In this document: piece by piece, positions 46,915 to 60,169 of the stretch
Layout: every line of letters begins with the position of its first letter
Position numbering within the stretch: the first letter of the stretch is position 1
Source: Kudoa neothunni
Lineage: Eukaryota > Cnidaria
Length of the DNA: 64,000 nt
Direction: 5' to 3'
NCBI GenBank assembly: GCA_964304625.1
Contig: OZ199838.1
Location: 5,580,001 to 5,644,000, forward strand
Translations under genes and position numbers: made by a program
Notes under the pieces: generated by a model
Told to the model about the DNA's origin: nothing
The model's input: the letters and a program-made list of their open reading frames with translations, nothing else
Database searches by the model: none

Positions 46915-48357
46915 ATGGTCGAACTTATAGATAAATTGTCGTCACTCGGTGACAATGACTATTTTTCCGCAGGTTTTGGTCTCATTGGTATTGGAGCTGT
47001 GTTGAGCGCTTTACGAAAAAGCACAAGTTATTTGGATTTTGCCTTAAAAAAATATTGCACCACATCCATTGAAATTCCCAGCAAAGATACAAGTTATCAA
47101 TGGATATTATATTGGTTGTCGAAACAAAATATGCTGGCCAACAAGCACACTATGGTTGAGACTGAGTTCAAACAATTGGACACTGGAAAAATTGTCAGTA
47201 GATATTCTTTCCCTCCATCCACCGGCACGCATTATATGTTTTATCAAGGATTGCCGATTCAAGTTGGTTTCAGTTTTGGTGTTATTGAGCTAAAAAAAGA
47301 TGTTTTATGTGCGTTTTAGGTGGAAAGAACACGAGAAAAATCCACTCCAGATTTTTCACGAACAGGTCAACCATATGAAACACTCAAATTTAAAACGATC
47401 GGTCGAAATAGTAAAGTTTTCACCAGTATACTGGACGAAGCCAAAGAATTAATACAACAACAAAATGAAGGAAAAACAGTTACCTACATATGTAGTGGTG
47501 CCGAGTGGGCACAATTCGGTTACCCCAAAATGCGACGTCCTCTATCTTCAGTCGTACTGGCTGACAACCTCGCCGAAAATATCCACAACGATATAAGAGA
47601 ATTTATCGACAATCCAAAATGGTACACCGAACGTGGTATACCATATAGAAGGGGGTACCTGCTGCATGGTCCGCCTGGATGTGGCAAATCGAGTTTTATG
47701 TAATTTTTTAATAACCGGTGATCGGTTTGTATTGATTTTGCGATTAGAACCGCAATTGCAGGAGAAATCTATTACAATCTGTGTGTGCTTAATCTGAGTG
47801 AACGAGGATTATCTGATGACCGTTTACATTATCTACTAAATACAGCGCCACCTCAAAGCATCATAGTTCTGGAAGATGTTGATTGTGCTTTATCACACAA
47901 TTCAGAAACCGATGTCTACAGAGTGGGTGAATTTGGAATGAATTTCTATACTAACATTCGGAATAGGTGTCGCGCAGTGGTCTTTTGAATTCGCTGGATG
48001 GTGTAGCATCCTCAGAAGAAAGGATAATATTCATGACTACCAATTATTTTGACAAGCTGGACTCTGCTCTTATTAGGCCTGGTAGAGTGGATGTGCTTCA
48101 CAAAATTGACTACGTTACCAACTCTCAAATGGAACGACTTTTTAAACGTTTCTACCCTCAAATCTCTACTGAAATGTTGTCTCGGTTTTCGGCCAACGTT
48201 TCTTCTCTAAATGTACCGATTTCTCCTGCTCAAGTAGTTTTGAATTTGTTTTAATCATCTAATTCCTCCCTAGCTTCAAGGATACTTTTTAAAATACAAA
48301 CATTCTCCTGAATTGGCTCTACAAAATTTCAACCAGCTTCTGAATACTCATAAATAA
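46915..48357 (+). CDS. BCS1L: Mitochondrial chaperone BCS1 (AAA ATPase)
   Basis: BCS1 is an inner-membrane AAA ATPase that inserts the folded Rieske iron-sulfur protein into respiratory complex III. Five exons (46915-47262, 47320-47699, 47748-47922, 47967-48233, 48274-48357) with introns of 40-57 nt give 417 residues, close to the 419 of the human protein, with no interruption. The N-terminal membrane segment [17 protein letters not shown] is followed by the BCS1-specific region ([24 protein letters not shown]). The AAA domain has [35 protein letters not shown], Walker [10 protein letters not shown], Walker [30 protein letters not shown], and the RPGRVD arginine motif. The start ATG at 46915 is the first in frame and fits the family. 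An intact BCS1 implies that the organism keeps complex III and aerobic respiration. Confidence 0.97.
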
Positions 48358-51300
48358 ATGATTTCTATCTTATTTTTTATTGATTTTGTGAAATTTTTAT
48401 TAATAAGGCGAATTGTTCGTCATTTTACTAATGTTCACACGTCTAAATCTTTCCTGTCTTGACTAAAGTATCTGTAGTACTCCAAACCAGTTATTATTCT
48501 CCATCTTCAAATCTCGATAAAACTAAATTTCAATTTTTAGATAAAAATACCACGTTACATAGTCAAATGGTTTCTCTATCTTTCGAATAATATCTAGCTG
48601 AATTGTATATTTACTGAATATATTTTTTAGAAATTGGTTGCAGAAGAAGAAATGTTTCCGTCAAATGAAATTTCTTTGATATTACCCGAAGTTTATCCGG
48701 CATAAATATACTACTAGCCGACAAATTAGCGCTTTGGTGATCAGTTGGATTTTGCCGTGTATTATTTATAATCAACTTTCTTGTTAATTATTTTATTTTT
48801 AATAAAAAAATTCAGAAAAATGAACAATGTTAAAAACGATTGAACACTTTCTTTATAGGCCGGTTGGATATTACTGTATATTGAATTCTACTTCTCGCTA
48901 TAGATGTAATACGAACTCTATACGCGAATAAAGATTCATATGTATTCATTCAGTGATGTCACAAGTTCAAAACCAATAATCAAGGCTAAAACGGTCCAGA
49001 AATATGGTTTAACTAACAGTTTTTATTATCTTAAAAATTCAAGATATATGGTTCAAAAGTCATTACATTCTGAGGAAAAAGGGGGATTCCTGCGGCTTTA
49101 TATAATCTGATCACACAGAGGGTTTCCAAAGGATATAACAGTCCAGGGGGGTGCTTGAATAATAGAGTTCACTCATTTTAGTTCATTTATATGTATAAAA
49201 CTCAAGCCATTTTATTTACTTATCTTCACAGTTATACTTGATTATCCAGTAAATTAAGTATTTCCTGTAGAAATTATTGTTAATTAATGTATTTAAATTA
49301 ATTTTTAATTTATGAAAATTTTAAATATTTTAAATCTGATTAGGATTGGTATTAGATAGGCAAATTAGTTAGCTCAAAATTCGACATAACCCTTACATAT
49401 GGTGAAGCGAATTTCATATTCGCTTATTCATACGAAGAGATCAAAAAAATAAAAACTAATGTTTAAGTTTGAGTTTGAGTTAATCAAACAAAAATGCGTC
49501 AAATGAATTTTAAAAATTTCCCATGTGTTGAGCCATAAAGATTCTAGAACCTCTAGTTAGTGAGTCAAGTCGTTGAACAATGTTTCCAATTTGGGGTCCA
49601 CGCATTAATTTCAGGATATCCATGAGAAGGCTTTTAAAAAATTTAATTTTCGTAAATTCCTGGCTTTAATAGCATAACTCTGGAGCAACAATACCATAAA
49701 TATGCGTGATTAATAAACCTAGGGGTTCGGATTATTATATATTATTCATTTTTTAGTTCATAGGAGACATCGCCGAAAAATTGTATCAATAATGAAATCT
49801 AAAATTAAATTAATATCTCATTTAAGAATATTGTTCATGACCATTTTTCCATTTGAACAATTATTAATTTGTGAAAAATGTGTTTTCTTTGATTGTCAAG
49901 TTTTTTGCAATGTATTGACGGATTTTTGATTATATTTATTTCTTTGTTACCTATGTGTAAAAAAGTAGAAAAAATCTTTCCTTTTCTATCATAGGAATAT
50001 CAAATTCACTGAGAGCATTGTTTTGTATCACGATTATATCCCAACAAATTGAAAATTGCCTCGGAATTTTACATTGAGTAACTTTATTTTAAAAATCAAG
50101 TACGATAAATATTTTATTTATTCTTAAAAAAACAAATCTTTAGTTCTAATGTCAACCGTTCTCTTCTTCTCACACGAATTCTTAAGAAACGAGTAAATCT
50201 TTTTTAACCCTTCAAGCCCATATTTTGAATTCTTTTTAAATTAATTGAATATGTAAAATCTCAGTTCCCAATTTAACTAAGAGGAATCAAACAGAACTTT
50301 CATTAGAAAAATGATAAATTACCTACCAGATTACTTCTATATTATTATTTATGCAAATTCGTAGATAAAATGATATACTCGCTTTTATAACTTGGAAACG
50401 TTTTTACAATTATACATTTGATCGCACATTGGCCATAAAATAAAAGAATATTTTTCTAGTTATTACCTTTTCATTAGGAATATCATTTCATGGTCAACAA
50501 ATTAATGTGTTAACTCATGAGTTTCATTTAGAAATTTGCATAATATCAATTAAGTACCTTCTATTACAATGTCTGTTATCCACATACTAACAAATTTAAA
50601 ATCAAAATTACGTTAATGTTTAAAACATGTGAGAATTTAATTCAATATAACTGGATCTATATACTTTGTTAAATTATAATAAAATAAATACGTTGACCGA
50701 TTATTATAATTTCAATTACCAATGGAACAATTATACATCTGTTTTTGTTGATAATCATAATTTACTATCAGAAAGTAATTTATTTGAATTTTATTATTTA
50801 TTTTATAAGGATTTAATAATTATTAAAACTTTATAAACTAATTATACAATTTTTGTTGGGGCTTGAAGGACATTTTTACAAATATACTTCTTTTACACAT
50901 TAATATAATGATTAAAAATAGATTTGACTAAAAATAATTCTAGTTATATTTATTTTTGAGAAGCAAATTAATAAATTACAAAATAGTAATATCGATAACT
51001 TACTTTCATACGTTACAAATTAAGTCCAAATATAATTATTTTCGTTAACCACACGCGGAAACGTTTTCAACTACAAGCTGAAGTCTAATTAACAGCAACA
51101 ACTTAAAATATTATATTATAAATTTTCTCGCTCAAATATCTAATAAGTATTGGAATAATCTTACGGAGTCGAGGAGAATATACGTTACCAAGTCAAATTT
51201 TGGCAGTCAATGATCATTGCATTATTAGTAGGTATAATCATATGAATTAATTCGCTATGTGTATTTAAGGATCAGTTTAACACTTTTTTAGTGTAAGTAA

Positions 51301-52528
51301 CGTGTAATGAAGTCCTTTGACATTATGACTATGCAGTTAGAGTTGTTTCTAATTCATTCTTAATTTATATGAAAAAGGTTCTTCCAAACTATTTATACGT
51401 ACTAATCGACTTATCGTTCTCGTGACGCGGCGGTTTCCTAGAAAGGATAAAAATCTATACCTTGCTATAGACCCTTTACATTATTCCCTAAGACTGCCTT
51501 AGCACGAATACGACTCTACTCTATCTAACGATGATTTTAGTTACAACTAAAACATTTATTTATACTTTTTTAATAAAATTAAGTTTTTACCCTAAAATAA
51601 ATTTTATTTTATGAAAAATATTAGTGAAAACTTGTTGTATGCGAAAAATTAACACAAGACTTTGTATGACACAATTGTGCCATTTTTGAATTAACAGTAT
51701 ATGATATCTGCATTATCCAACTTAATAGAAACATAATTTTTCGATGTTTATGTTATGATTGAAATAAGAATAAATTGAATAATATGTTGATGTACGGTCG
51801 TGAACGATCAAATTCAAAACTCATCTCACATTTATCAATATTTTTCTCATATTGTTTTCACGATTAATTCACCCTAAAATGTTTATCTTTGCAGAATTGT
51901 ATAAATTTTTTGACGGCGTTATACAGTTAATATAAATTATTTGAATAAATATACGGTATATTTTAAAAAATCGTGCGGATATGAGAGAACGAATTATTCC
52001 CAAGTTATTATTTGTGTAATACCAGCTAACAAATTAAGTCCGCTTTTTATAAAATATAAAGTGAATATACAAGGTTATTATAAGATGAAACACCCGAAAC
52101 ATGACGAGAAAACTGATATTTTTATTAAATTCATACCGATAATTTGCATCAAAAAAAACAATAACAATAACGTCGATAATAACTACTACTTTATTTTTAC
52201 AACAACTAATTTCAGCAGTAGCAATGTTATATGTATACGAATAAAATTATACAATGTATGTATGCTTTGTTAGTTTGGCGTGTATTCCCGATTCATCTGT
52301 CCTAATCATTGTATCTATTGTTGTTTACTGTTTCAAATTTAAGTTTTTTTAATTTTCGTTTCCGTAACGAATAATTTTTTGGGGTCGATAAACCAAAAAA
52401 ATAATGAGAAGTGAAACTACCTGGTGACAGGTTAGACATAAAAATGCATGCGCAAACGCTAAGTGTTTTAGCTTAATGTTTTAAAGTTGGTGCTCTCTAT
52501 TTTGGTAGAAATAGTAGCAACAGTATTG
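48358..52528. other. Long intergenic region, AT-rich
   Basis: About 4.2 kb with no gene that I can support. A 110-codon open stretch at 51941-52273 is Asn/Lys/Ile-rich, begins at TTG and looks like chance in AT-rich DNA. A G-run (AGGGGGGTGC) near 49144 might be a transposon end, without a partner. Unseen 5' exons of TEX2 could lie near the right end. Confidence 0.4.
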
Positions 52529-55500
52529 ATGTTTCACGAACTTCAAAAGAAAGCTAAGGCCGTTCTTAAAAAAGTCAATCATGGTGGAAATGTTTATTTG
52601 GAATCATCCACTCTACGAAGACGTAGTAGTGATATATTATTCAATTCCACGTCAAGGAATTTGAATGATGACACAAATCCCACCGATAAAGACGTTGATG
52701 TGGTTAGTTATGCCGGTAATAGGATAGATCACAAATCAAAGTTTGAAACTTCACCTGAGAGTAACGATTTGATCGGTAGACCAGAAAACAATTTACAGCA
52801 ACAACAACAACAACCATTAATTCCACCTTCTAAGACTACCAACCCAAAATCAATTGTTGAGAAGGAATTGCCTCAAGCTGTAGGAAGGAAAAATGATAAA
52901 AATGAATATTCTCTCAGCACAATTAAATCATTCATCAACGACGATATTCTACTAAATCAACAACACATCTACATTGGTGGATGGACGTATTTGTTGTTGG
53001 TAGAAGTATTCGCGTTGCTCCTATTGATGGCTAATGATGTGATTTTTGTGAATGGATTGTTGTGTGGAGTTGCTGTGGTGATATTGATATTGGCATTATT
53101 CTTTCTATTCACCTACTCACATGCCTTTGAAATTCATCAGTATTGCCAGGATTTACGCACTTACATATTTAATGAGTTGAGAGGAACCCATGCACATATT
53201 GATTTTGCGAAACTTCCCACCACTGGGATTGTACAGAAAAATCTTCACACCTATAAAGGTTGGGCGTATTTGACCAACTCCTATGATCCAACAAAGTTAT
53301 TGGCTGATCAGGATCCTTGCGTTGCGTTTCTGTCGTTTGGCAAACATTCGTTGAGTATCTATGTGGTAGCACTTGTTCCTGTGGAAAACAAACGACAGAG
53401 AACTAATAATTTCAATGTTGTTAAGCATTTCCGACTTGGTTACAGCGGTTTGGAGTTTTGTCTCGTGCCGGAATTAATACCGCGTAGGAGGTATTGGTCG
53501 AAAAAATTGCCAATCAAACTCACCTACTCGGTGGGCACCCTTGTGTCGAAACGATTGGATCCATTCAAACCGTGTTATCAGAAAATTCTCGATAAAGTCG
53601 ACGACAGCAATCCTTGTGGACCACTACCGATTCCCAACCAAAAATTCAATAATGTCACCATCAGTTTCGATTACAGTGGAGGCGATATTTATATTTTTGC
53701 GTTGACTGGACGAGAAAAGGAAAGATGGTATCGTAGTCTGCGGTTGTGTGTTGAAGGTGGTCCTGCAGCGAGGTCTCGAACTTTTAAAGATATGGTTGAG
53801 TTCTCTACTGTTAATGTGGATCCGTTCTCAATGAAAATTGATTTTATCAACAAAGTCAAAGATGTGCTATCTCATTATAAAACTATCAATAGTGTTGATA
53901 GTGGTGATGTCATCAAACAGGTGAAACCTCCTACAACTATGAATGACTCAACAGCATCTGCGGCTGCTGTTGCTGCTGCTAGTAGTGCTACTGTTGCAAC
54001 GAGCAACCACAAAAAACAAACACCAAAGGATAATCCCAAATGCAAAAACAGCGGCAAAACCAAATCCACCCTCTCTATCCAAGTGAATGACGAAGCTCTT
54101 ATGGAAAAAAATCCTGTCGTGGATAAATCACTTCCTCTTAGTTACACCTCTTCCAACCAACAACAAGTTGTCAATCGTGACATTGTCAATCCGAGTGCGT
54201 CCACTCCCTCTCCCCCAGGTCCTAATGAAGCCAACAAACGATACCCACATCACGATCAAATTCCTCGTATTCCACCTGATAATATGCTAACGATGGATTA
54301 CATTCTATCAGCGAAATCGACACTTGCTCTAAATCTACTTGCTTATCGGCTTACATGGGATGTTTGGAGAGAAGAACGATGGACCAGTGCTGTGAAAACC
54401 AAAATACAAACCAAAATAAATTCACTTAAACTTCCTCCATTCATTAAAAAATTAACACTCGAAAAACTCGATCTTGGTGACCAACTGCCGGTTATCTGCT
54501 CCAATTGTGACCCTGTGTTGGATAGCGATGGTGGAATTTGGCTGAATCTACCACTTGTGTACAATGGAAAATTGTCTCTCTCCTTCAACACTCAACTCGA
54601 TGTGAGTATTTACGATAAACTCATTGTTAAGGCCGCCAAAACCACCAACGATTCTTCACAGGACACCAACACTGTCAATATAAATCTGTGTGAGGGTTCA
54701 GAGTTGACGGGCGAAGGTGCCACTGGCGCCAAAATCGATGATGCCCCCGATCTATTGGTATACCATATCGATGATGAAATTACCGACCCGAACAGCTGTT
54801 ATTCACCACCCAATAATGAATTTAGTATTGATGATGAGAGTTGTGCGGATGATATGAGTCAACGTCTACACCCAAATCAAACCAATTCTAACCCTAATTT
54901 TCCCTCGCCTGGTGATGATTCTTCTAGCAATGACAGCAAATCCGAGTCTTTTAGTCTCAAAATGGATCAATTACTCAATTCGAAATCCGGAAAAAAACTA
55001 TACAATGTTGTGGAAAAGTTGGCTCAGTCACCTTTCGTCAAGAAAATTGGACGCACTGAAATCGCCAAAAAAATGTACAAAGCTGCCAAAAACAAACTTA
55101 GCAATCTAAATGTGATGCTAAATGTTAATATGACCTCAGTCAAAGGCACGCTTGTTTTGTATATTCCTCCACCGCCTTCAGATAGGTTGTGGTTTGGCTT
55201 TAGAACCCAACCAGCTGTTGCTCTGCAAATCTCAACCAAACTCAATACCAAAAGTATCAAACTCCCTATGCTTATTCAATTTATAGATTCTAAAATCAAA
55301 TCCGAATTCAAAGTAGGCTACTACTCTACTTGTGTCCAGCTCTATTAGTGTGTTGTCACATTGATATTTATTATTGAAATGTGGTTGTTGGTATTTTCCA
55401 CTACTTCCACCATTTCAATACTAACATACTGAATTGTTCATTATTTGTATTGAATAATTCTAATGCTCTTAATTGTTTTAGGATGTGCTTGTTCTACCCA

Positions 55501-55565
55501 ACATGGAAGATATTTATATACCTTTGATGTCAGCAGATATTGATTATTTTGAAAGCGACCAATAA
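52529..55565 (+). CDS. TEX2: Testis-expressed protein 2 (TEX2), SMP-domain lipid-transfer protein
   Basis: TEX2 (Nvj2 in yeast) is an ER protein with a tubular SMP lipid-transfer domain acting at membrane contact sites. Two exons: 52529-55312, then a 169-nt intron and 55482-55565; about 955 residues. The first in-frame ATG, 52529 (MFHELQKKAK), is taken; earlier exons are possible. Order: a Gln run near residue 90; a double hydrophobic segment (YLLLVEVFALLLLM, then VVILILALFFLF) at about 150-200 forming the ER hairpin; a PH-like region with GWAYLTNSYDP and FALTGREKERWYRSLRLC; a low-complexity linker with an Ala-rich patch; and the SMP domain from about 590 (LALNLLAYRLTWDVW, LPPFIKKLTLEKLDLGDQLP). 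The second exon supplies the expected end VLVLPNMEDIYIPLM. An acidic Ser/Asp/Asn-rich insert of roughly 130 residues splits the SMP domain, as in family members. Confidence 0.92.
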
Positions 55566-55566
55566 A
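55561..55566 (+). promoter_or_regulatory. AATAAA overlapping the TEX2 stop codon
   Basis: The polyadenylation hexamer AATAAA contains the TAA stop of TEX2 (55563-55565), so the 3' UTR would be only some 15-30 nt if this signal is used. Confidence 0.5.
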
Positions 55567-55879
55567 AGTTTATCTTTTGTAACAAATCAGACCTTTTTAA
55601 TATTTTTATTTTACTATTCATTAATGATGTTCTTTATTATCTGCTTTTCGTAGCTATATTTTGTAACAGCCCAGCATTTAAGATAAGTGATTACTTGCTT
55701 CCATTATATTATTTCGAGTATTTAAGATTAATCTAAGGTCGCATTGTTAAAAATCCGGCGGGTTCTAATATACCAAGCATCGGTATAAATGTTACATTAT
55801 TTAATTGTAGTATTTGTATCAGTTTATTAGCGTGAAAATCGGGATAAATAAAGGGACGTATTAATGGTTATTTATTATA

Positions 55880-58335
55880 CAATAGGTAATCGATTTCCCG
55901 TAATCCCCTTGAGGCCAGAGAAAAGTTAATGAAAATTCATCACAGATTGATTTTACGTACTTATACGAGCGATCGGAAAATTAAAAATATTTTGCATTGA
56001 AATACAGTTGTGCCTCGATACTGCGTAACTAATTTTTTTATTTTAATTCCTTTAATCTGATGGGTGTACTATAAAAAGCATAACAAGTTCTCATATAACT
56101 AAGAAAGATATAATAAAAAAAATTATTTGTTATAATTTTTTGAAGTCCATATCGGGTGCTAATGATATTACTGTAAAACGTTTCAGTTTACCAGTATATA
56201 TTAACTTCAATATTGTCCGATAATTAAAATAGGTCTCCTAAATCTTGATAGAAGTTTGTTTACACAAGACAAAATCAAAGATTCAAACATTTCAAAATTT
56301 TGAAAAATATTTAAACCCCGAAAATATAAAGATATTAAAATAATTTTTATAATTGAGTAGTTTTAATGCGAGAAAAAAATCTTGTATTATTGACAAAGAT
56401 ATTTGAATAAAAGATTTTAGCGGAACCGAGGATTAGTTTATTAATTGCAGAAGGCGTTACGGTCGGAAAAACTCAAATCGCACGGAGAAGAAGAGCGCTG
56501 ATTTTAAATATATTTATCAATTGATGGGAAATTTTACCAAGATTTTGTCCATATACAATCCGGGATACATATTAAATTTGGATGAGACGGCTTTTTTTTA
56601 TAAACAGCTGATACAGCGGAAGTCCATTATTAAAAATTAGCACAATGTAGGGTGTAGAGCAATTAAAAAACGTGATACAATGTTTATCATTTCTACAATG
56701 ACCGAAGAAAAATTTAAATCACACATAATAGTAAAATTTTAATGAAAATTGCTGTTTTAGGGAAATTAAAGAGCTTTCAGTTTAGTGCCATTCGCAAATG
56801 AATGTGTCATTATCTTCATCTGTATTTTATCATATCCTCAAAGATATGAACCAGAGGTTCATAAAAGAAAACAGAAAGATTTTTATTATATTATAATAGT
56901 GCTAATATTTCCCTCAATCGATCGATTATTTCGTAAACACTGCGTATGTGGTGCAACCAATTTATCTAGGAAGAATTCACCGCTTAAAAGCCAATTAGAG
57001 AAACATATTATGCATAAATGTGATACTTAGAGAGGACCCAAAAATACTTAAATATGCCGTATTCGATTACTAAAATACGTTAAAATTGGTTCGGGAATGG
57101 TTACGGTTAAAAAATTAGTAATTGAGTTAATAAGCCGCCTATTTTCAAACAAAAATAATTGGTTTTTTCTTCATTTTTATTGAAAAATTTGAATATTCAT
57201 TTGTGTAGATAATAATGTGTAATGATGTTATTTTGTTGAAAGAAAATGAAATTATACAGTTACAATAAGATGATAAAGGAAAACTTACTTTTTGGAGTGA
57301 AGATCCTGATCTCATACACAACGATGAAATCGTTACAGCGTTTCAAGTATAAAAACTTATAAATCCGCAAAAACCCGTATTTTATGTACATCAATTTAAG
57401 GATGCCTTACGCAAAATTATCAATAAATTAATAAAAAATTATAAGGTAAATGAGTTGTTTTGTAAGAATGTTAAATTAGAAGTTATCGTTAAAAAATCGT
57501 TAATTCTTGTGATGATGAATCATAGGACGATCTGAACAATTTCTAGAAATGGACATATAAAAATTGCTCATAAATCATTTTACATCTATTTTCCAGATGT
57601 GAATTTGATTCCAGGCGTAAATTAAATCGTATAGTTTTATAGAAAATGAACGAATAAGACCGTCAGAACAACTTGCAGCATTATCACTTAATTTGTTCTA
57701 CTAGTTATGCTAAGAGTTTTGGGTACATAAATAGTCACCAAAGAAAATTGACCATTAACAAATTGAAGCGCGACCTGTAATCATGGACTCCTAAAAGTAA
57801 TAATTTGTTTAATTGAACTCCTTTACTAAATTTTGTACACATTTAATCGTCTATAATAAAGACAATTTCATTACTCTAATGCTTTAATCAATTATAAACT
57901 ATAACATAAAAATTATTATTTGACCTCTCAACCAGAATGTTTCTTTTAAATCAATCAAAACTTATTTTATATGAGGAAACTGATTAGACATTCTTGTTTT
58001 CGGAGTGTTCAAACCAGAAATATGTACGAGATCAAAATCGCATAATGTAAAAGATTTATTAGCTTTCATTTGCAAATTTTTAAATAATGGAAATATAATT
58101 AATTGTTCTTTATGTCCAAATGATTTACATGATATTATGGATGTAATTGACTAAAACAACGTAAAATCGATAATCTCTGTTTTTTATAAAAAAACTTCTT
58201 TATAAATTACATTTTTTGCAGATGTTAATTTTAATTTCATAAAATAAACTGTCTTAAATTACAAAAATTATTTTGGATCTGATAATTATGTATAAGAGAA
58301 GAAAAAGTAAAAAACGTAAAATCGGTTACCTACTC
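55880..58335 (+). mobile_element. pogo-type (Tigger-like) DNA transposon, decayed
   Basis: Left end CAATAGGTAATCGATTTCCCG and right end read inward GAGTAGGTAACCGATTTTACG form inverted repeats, each bordered by TA (55878-55879 and 58336-58337). Length 2,456 bp. It contains a pogo-family DDE transposase remnant. The terminal motif TAGGTAACCGAT resembles the ends of the MITEs at 24296, 32562 and 45490, so these may belong to related pogo families. Confidence 0.75.
56400..57030 (+). pseudogene. pogo/Tigger transposase remnant (DDE_1)
   Basis: The core reads IYNPGYILNLDETAFFYKQL near 56550-56600, with the first catalytic Asp in NLDET as in Tigger and Jerky proteins. It is followed after a stop by CRAIKKRDTMFIISTMTEEKF, matching the K.R.T....ANA.G segment. 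Upstream LINIFINW-like text and downstream Lys-rich text are too eroded to place. A later acidic stretch near 57290-57350 (FWSEDPDLIHNDEIV) may be the C-terminal acidic region. Multiple breaks. Confidence 0.7.
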
Positions 58336-59073
58336 TAATATAATTCAACGGTGGGTATTCTAAAAAAGAAAAGACGCGGCGTTGTCCCAGAGACTTATTC
58401 AACTAACAAAATATTTGTATAGGTACTGTGTCTCTTCGGAATTAATACTTATTAGATTTTTGGCGTATCCGTTTAACTAAAGAAGCGCTTTAAGTTCAAC
58501 AATGCTATGACCCAAAATCAAGTAATTAGGCGCCACCACTCTTATCACGAGGAGAAAACCATGGATCCGATCATCATCCGCTACAGCTCTTTTCCGTATA
58601 AAATTAATATAAAACATGACATTATTTTGTAAGAAACACAATACAGTGCAACCTCAGACTTCGACCACAATCCGTTATAGAAATGTCCTCGAACTCCGGA
58701 TAATTTTTTCCCGTGCAAAATAATGAAAATTAGTTTAATCCGTTACCGCGCATTAAATGCATACTTATTTTTGAAAACACATGCATACCTTGTGTTCATA
58801 ACGTATAATAATAAAAATAAAACATTGGATAAATATTTATTGGTTGTCATACGATAGGTTATAAAGGGTGCTCCTTCGATGGCGGTCGCACAATTTGACT
58901 CAACGACTCTTCTAGAATTTCTTTTCTTCTCTGTTTTTCGCTCCAACCTGATTTGTTCTGAATACCCCTTCTATATGTATTCGAACTCGAAAGTGTTTCT
59001 GACTCAAAATTTATAATCAAACTCCGAAGTCGCGCTATATATAGGTTTGCCTTCTGATTTTGGATTTTATGGC
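58336..59073. other. Intergenic
   Basis: Between the pogo element and the piggyBac relic. No coding recognised. Confidence 0.45.
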
Positions 59074-59768
59074 TTAACCCATTAGGGGTTACTGTTCCTT
59101 TTTTGGCACTCGAATAAAATACAATTTTCTCTTTGTTTGATCAATAAAATTACTTATAATTAAAAATTTATCTTGGTACGGTCAATCAGTATTAACTTAC
59201 AGAATAAAAAATTACTTTAATTTTATAGGTAACAAAAATATTGTGCTGTCAATGCTCAATCACTTGCTTAGTGCTATTAATGAAATAGTATGACGGAATT
59301 AATTTAGTTCCCTTCATAAATTCATGAATCAATGTTACATATGTGTCAAAATTAATGTTTAAATTTTCTTTGGTATGCATTTTGAAATAATGAAGGTATT
59401 AACAAAATAAACATGTGTCGAAAAAGGAACAGTAACCTCTCCACGTGGAAATCTCCAAATAATCCTTTAGCAGATTGTTGATTTTCGTGATGGACATTGT
59501 TAGTTATACAAAGTTATTAGATGCTGTTAATGACTTCTGTGATAAAGATGATATTGTTTCTGAAGATTTTATCGCGCTTCCACCAACCGATGTTGATGAT
59601 TTAATGGACGAGGAGGATAATTTGATGCCAAATTTAGCAATGGATACTGACATAAGAAACTTACCCCAAATATGCGGAGAGATTGAGGTGCAATATGAAA
59701 ATAACTTAAGGCGGATTATAGGAAGTTTTACTTTTTATGAGGAATTCTTACATGAGTGTTCAGTATAA
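59074..59768 (+). mobile_element. piggyBac relic, 5' end only
   Basis: TTAA (59074-59077) is followed by CCCATTAGGGGTTACTGTTCC, a piggyBac-like start. The inner part GGTTACTGTTCCTTTTT recurs inverted at about 59421-59437, as subterminal repeats of these elements do. Next comes a transposase N-terminal fragment. No right end found, so the element is 3' truncated. It is a different family from the one in the RAE1 intron. Confidence 0.6.
59490..59768 (+). pseudogene. piggyBac transposase N-terminal fragment
   Basis: An open stretch of 92 codons from ATG (MDIVSYTKLLDAVND). It is acidic, with IALPPTDVDDLMDEEDNLMP and QICGEIEVQYE, the pattern seen before the catalytic domain in PGBD-type proteins. 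The catalytic domain is missing, and the frame stops in AT-rich sequence. Confidence 0.5.
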
Positions 59769-60169
59769 CATTCGATAAACGTAAAAATGTAGTTAAAAAG
59801 AGCTAAAAAATTGTCATTTCTATAATATTACTAGTTTGAATTAACTATATATGTACAGATAAAATAATAATCTCCAATAACATATCATGTTTACATCTTG
59901 AAATATTCATAATTAATATAATCATTTTAAAAAATTATAAACTAAAACAATCTTACTACAGTAATATATATACATTTCAAAGTACATAAAGTATTTTTAT
60001 TATAGTGAAAAATGAGATGTTTTTGTAAAATTTGCAAAAATTTATTTTTAAAGTTAGTTTGTATAAAATTTGTATATTTCAATAGTAAACAATCTAAACA
60101 ATAATAAATAACTTTTGAGTTAATAACTAAGAAAGAAACTAAATAATTAAATGTTTGTTGAAAAAAGAT
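59769..60169. other. AT-rich gap
   Basis: Very AT-rich, without coding or recognised ends. Confidence 0.4.

Noticed and set aside
51941-52273. 110-codon ORF upstream of TEX2
   Set aside because: Begins at TTG, rich in Asn, Lys and Ile as expected by chance in AT-rich DNA, no domain and no splice context.
56785-57030. 81-codon ORF within the pogo element
   Set aside because: Does not align with the catalytic motifs on either side; likely an accidental frame in the decayed element.
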